Below are positions 32,905-35,222 of a stretch of DNA of 35,222 nucleotides, one piece after another. The stretch spans positions 1-35,222 of the forward strand of contig CAZINI010000030.1 of NCBI GenBank assembly GCA_964540575.1, given 5' to 3'. Numbering within the stretch: the first letter of the stretch is position 1; each line of letters starts with the position of its first letter. The notes below the pieces were generated by a model. That model saw nothing but the letters and a program-made list of their open reading frames with translations, was not told where the DNA came from and made no database searches. The position numbers and the translations under genes were made by a program. The DNA is from UMGS1889 sp964540575 (lineage in GTDB: Bacteria; Bacillota; Clostridia; Oscillospirales; Ruminococcaceae).

Positions 32905-33886
32905 ATGTATCAAATAAAGCCTCGTTCAGCTCGCCGATATGTGCTTCAAACCACTTCATCAGCCTTGTGGAAAAAACCGCCTGATGCAGATATATCTCCC
33001 GATTATCCGCAGCCGACGAATAATATTGTCCATAATAATCACAGACTGAAATTTGATAGTAAAACAGGCTCGCCGCCGCTTCAATATCATATTTATTCAA
33101 ACTTGAAAACCTACGATATGCCTTGAAATAATCCGCTAATTTTTCGACATTTATGACACCATCGGCACATTCGGGAGCGGCGTAAACATAAGAACGCACT
33201 ATCTCCCAAACGGCAGGGTGAACGCAGGCTGTCGTCCAGTCGATGACTGCATTTATCCTGTCCTCACCGCAGATAAGCTGACTGATAAAGTAATCGCCGT
33301 GAGTGTTTACGCAGGTCAGCTTGTCAATTTCAAAATGATATTTCGGGAAATTTTTCAGAAGCCCGATGCGGTACAGCAAATCAGCTTCAATTTCCCTGTC
33401 GCCGTTTTCCCTTGCAATTCGGATAGAATTTTCATAAGAAGCAACAGCGTTTTCGGGGGTCATAAATCTGAAAAAATCAGCACCTATCCCAACGGGCAGT
33501 CCATCATATTTCTGCAAAGCCGTGTGTATCCTTCCAAGCATCTCCGCCGATTTTTTGAGCAGCCAATCGGGAGCGGTGTTCATATCGTAAACCTTTCCGT
33601 CGATAAATTTCTGAACGTGAAATACCCGTCCGCTGTCATCTTCCGACAGATAATTTCCGTCCTTATTCTTGATAAATTCGCAGACATCAATGCCCTTATC
33701 AAGCAAAAATTCGCACAGCTTCGGTTCGGCGGACGGATTGTTCATCTCACTGACCGACGGAAATTTCACCACAAATTTTCCCTCGGCACATTCGGCAAAA
33801 TATGTGTCCGAGCCCGCCCCCACATTGGATTTTTCTATCCGCAAAACGTTCAGCCCGTAATGCTTTTTCAGCAAAATATCAACCAT
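32903..33886 (-). CDS. APH-family small-molecule phosphotransferase
   Basis: The 327-residue protein has the aminoglycoside-phosphotransferase/choline-kinase fold: a KFVVKFPS strand with the ATP lysine, the catalytic HGD at 196-198 and IDW at 215-217, the metal-binding equivalent of DFG. In place of the usual Asn five residues after the catalytic Asp there is Q203, as in a subset of Firmicutes members. The substrate could be an antibiotic, a sugar or an amino alcohol; it cannot be read from sequence. ATG at 33886, with GGAG upstream, overlaps the end of the GNAT-DUF2087 gene by eight bases, so it is translationally coupled. Confidence 0.85.
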   Translation of the reverse strand: MVDILLKKHYGLNVLRIEKSNVGAGSDTYFAECAEGKFVVKFPSVSEMNNPSAEPKLCEFLLDKGIDVCEFIKNKDGNYLSEDDSGRVFHVQKFIDGKVYDMNTAPDWLLKKSAEMLGRIHTALQKYDGLPVGIGADFFRFMTPENAVASYENSIRIARENGDREIEADLLYRIGLLKNFPKYHFEIDKLTCVNTHGDYFISQLICGEDRINAVIDWTTACVHPAVWEIVRSYVYAAPECADGVINVEKLADYFKAYRRFSSLNKYDIEAAASLFYYQISVCDYYGQYYSSAADNREIYLHQAVFSTRLMKWFEAHIGELNEALFDT

Positions 33887-34634
33887 ATTTTTTCTCCAAT
33901 TCCTCAAATGTGGGCTGAATTTCTTCAAGACGATACTCGCTGCCGTCTGCGTTTCTGTCAATAAAACGATGATTATAAAGCTCCCGACGAAGTGTCGCAG
34001 GGTCGCCGAAGGTGTGCCATTCGTTTAAAAGAGCGTTCAGCTCTCTTTCGCTGTAGACCCTGTTTTTTTCGATTTTACTTGAAAGATATATCAGTGCATA
34101 CAGCTTCATTTTACGCTTTGCGGGATATGCCATCAGTCTGCCCTCGCCGTCAAGAAAGCTTTTGATAAGCACTTTATAGGATATATGACGATACATTCTT
34201 GCGGTCTTTCCACAATCCTCTTTAACATCACAGAAGTATTCCCAGCCGCATTTTTCATAAAACGACTCGTGGGTCGTGATAAGATACAGCACGGGATAGC
34301 CCAGCATTGCCATATCCTCACAAACATGATCCAAAAGCTTTTTTGCAAGTCCCCTGCCCCGATATTCCTCCTCGGTGTACACGGCACAGACATTAGGCGT
34401 AAGATCCTTTCGCTCGTGAAAATCGTTTTCTATCACGCCCATACCCGCAATTATCCTGTCGTTTTCCGTTATCACATACCATTGCGGAACTTTATTTTTC
34501 CGCTGCCTGCATTCCTCAATGCTCTCTAGATAGGTTTCTTCGGGAACACCCCATTTGCTGTGAAACCACTCCGCAGCCTTGCGGTCAATTTTGTCATCAT
34601 CACGAAGCTTGATGACATTGATTTCATTTTCCAT
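33879..34634 (-). CDS. GNAT acetyltransferase fused to DUF2087
   Basis: The 251-residue protein has an N-terminal GNAT domain: GMGVIENDF, VCAVYTEEEYRGRGLAKKLLDHV with the acetyl-CoA loop RGRGLA, and LYLITTHESFYEKCGW. A C-terminal DUF2087 domain follows from about 180 (KLYALIYLSSKIEKNRVYSERELNALL, LRRELYNHRFIDR), a small helical module often found in regulators or alone. The substrate is unknown. The large open frame upstream is a shadow of the preceding gene. ATG at 34634 is given; ATG at 34643 is also possible, because the GGAGG lies between the ideal distances for the two. It overlaps both neighbours or nearly so. Confidence 0.87.
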   Translation of the reverse strand: MENEINVIKLRDDDKIDRKAAEWFHSKWGVPEETYLESIEECRQRKNKVPQWYVITENDRIIAGMGVIENDFHERKDLTPNVCAVYTEEEYRGRGLAKKLLDHVCEDMAMLGYPVLYLITTHESFYEKCGWEYFCDVKEDCGKTARMYRHISYKVLIKSFLDGEGRLMAYPAKRKMKLYALIYLSSKIEKNRVYSERELNALLNEWHTFGDPATLRRELYNHRFIDRNADGSEYRLEEIQPTFEELEKKYG

Positions 34635-34635
34635 A

Positions 34636-35163
34636 TTAAACATCAGCCTCCAACTGACAGTCAAACGGCTCCTTTTCAACATGCGGAGCACTGTATTCCT
34701 CCGCTTCTCTGCACCCGACAGCCTTGTAAAACGCCTGACTTTCCACCGATGAATGAGCGGATATGTACAGCTTCTTTGCACCGTGAGCTTTTGCCCATTC
34801 TCTTGCACGATAAAAAAGCTGCTTGCCTGTTCCTTTTCCACGCATTTCTTCCGAAACGTGTATACTTGACAGCTCCAGATACTGCTTTTCGCTGCCGAAA
34901 AATTCCGATTCCACCGAGGAAAATCCCAGAAGCCTTTCGCCCTCAAATGCAGCATAAACAACGCCGCCCGTATTGACGGTATTTTTCAAACATTCAGATA
35001 AATATTCAAATTCGGCAGTGCCCCAGTCCTCTACAAAAGCATTGTCGATAACGGTCCATTCGCCGTCAATTTTGCGATGGCATTTTTTAACGACCTGATG
35101 CCTGTGAAATTCGCTGAAAAGCTCGGCGGTAATGTCCTCAACCATTAATTCTTTTATCTCCAT
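34636..35163 (-). CDS. GNAT-family N-acetyltransferase
   Basis: The 175-residue protein is a complete GNAT domain: AAFEGERLLGFSSVES, LELSSIHVSEEMRGKGTGKQLFYRAREWAKAHGAKKLYISAHSS, where RGKGTG binds the acetyl-CoA pyrophosphate, and SQAFYKAVGCREAEEY at the end. The family acetylates amines on proteins, antibiotics or metabolites; nothing fixes the target. GAGGAAA is the RBS. It is the first of three tightly packed minus-strand genes (GNAT, GNAT-DUF2087, phosphotransferase). The promoter should lie in the last 60 bases of the window, but no convincing pair of boxes is seen. Confidence 0.9.
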   Translation of the reverse strand: MEIKELMVEDITAELFSEFHRHQVVKKCHRKIDGEWTVIDNAFVEDWGTAEFEYLSECLKNTVNTGGVVYAAFEGERLLGFSSVESEFFGSEKQYLELSSIHVSEEMRGKGTGKQLFYRAREWAKAHGAKKLYISAHSSVESQAFYKAVGCREAEEYSAPHVEKEPFDCQLEADV

Positions 35164-35222
35164 ACTATTTCCTCGTATAATAAATTTAAGGGTAATTTAA
35201 AGAGAACCCCTATAAAACCTCT

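Noticed and set aside
34635..34961. N-terminal extension of the GNAT-DUF2087 frame
   Set aside because: It runs antiparallel in meaning to the upstream GNAT gene (same strand, other frame), has no family similarity, and a proper start lies at the end of that gene.
1..35222. tRNA, rRNA, prophage, IS transposase, toxin-antitoxin or CRISPR-Cas
   Set aside because: None of their hallmark sequences or products was found on either strand.

Overview
The window looks like a chromosomal segment of a Gram-positive Clostridia, most likely a Ruminococcus-like gut or rumen Oscillospiraceae. The reasons are strong GGAGG-type ribosome binding sites, consensus TTGACA/TATAAT promoters with 17-base spacers, a NiCo riboswitch, Thr-rich surface proteins, and many genes of moderate G+C beside a few AT-rich ones. 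The genus is an inference; no rRNA or tRNA is present to fix it. No phage, IS transposase, CRISPR array or plasmid function was found.

Layout. (1) 276-1576, minus strand: a CDF-family metal efflux gene behind a promoter, a NiCo riboswitch and an intrinsic terminator, with a 103-base palindromic repeat inserted between terminator and RBS. (2) 1612-4880, minus: hemW overlapping a membrane-bound diguanylate cyclase. (3) 5005-9252, plus: a probable envelope-glycan operon (GT2-GtrA fusion, phosphodiester glycosidase, orphan membrane protein) ending in a eukaryote-type HisA. (4) 9279-10549, plus: a small membrane-anchored protein and a Uma2-family protein. (5) 10652-15027, plus: small membrane protein, 2-hydroxyacid dehydrogenase, proB, proA and an orphan membrane protein, giving the first two steps of proline synthesis. 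(6) 15064-15164: second copy of the palindromic repeat, lodged between the arms of another hairpin. (7) 15335-18550, plus: two tandem membrane-anchored FecR-like proteins, the second with five InlB/Flg_new-type repeats. (8) 18611-23462, plus: MacB/LolD-like ATPase, large signal-peptide protein with CARDB/COG1361-like modules and a C-terminal anchor, and an FtsX/MacB permease; an internally deleted third copy of the repeat lies in its leader. (9) 23471-27267, minus: nadA, an AI-2E-family permease and metY (O-acetylhomoserine sulfhydrylase), with palindromes on the nadA and metY promoters. (10) 27316-29162, plus: an AT-rich ankyrin-like lipoprotein. (11) 29176-30404, minus: PNPOx-fold protein and chloramphenicol acetyltransferase homologue. 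(12) 30494-32904, plus: LacI-type sensor fused to GGDEF. (13) 32903-35163, minus: APH-like phosphotransferase, GNAT-DUF2087 fusion and GNAT acetyltransferase in an overlapping operon.

The most interesting items are the three-member palindromic repeat family whose inner stem changes by compensating substitutions while the loop is nearly constant; the combination of copy 1 with a metal riboswitch; the eukaryote-type HisA; and the neighbouring FecR and three-gene ABC/surface-protein modules at 15.4-23.4 kb, which may form one uncharacterised envelope system.
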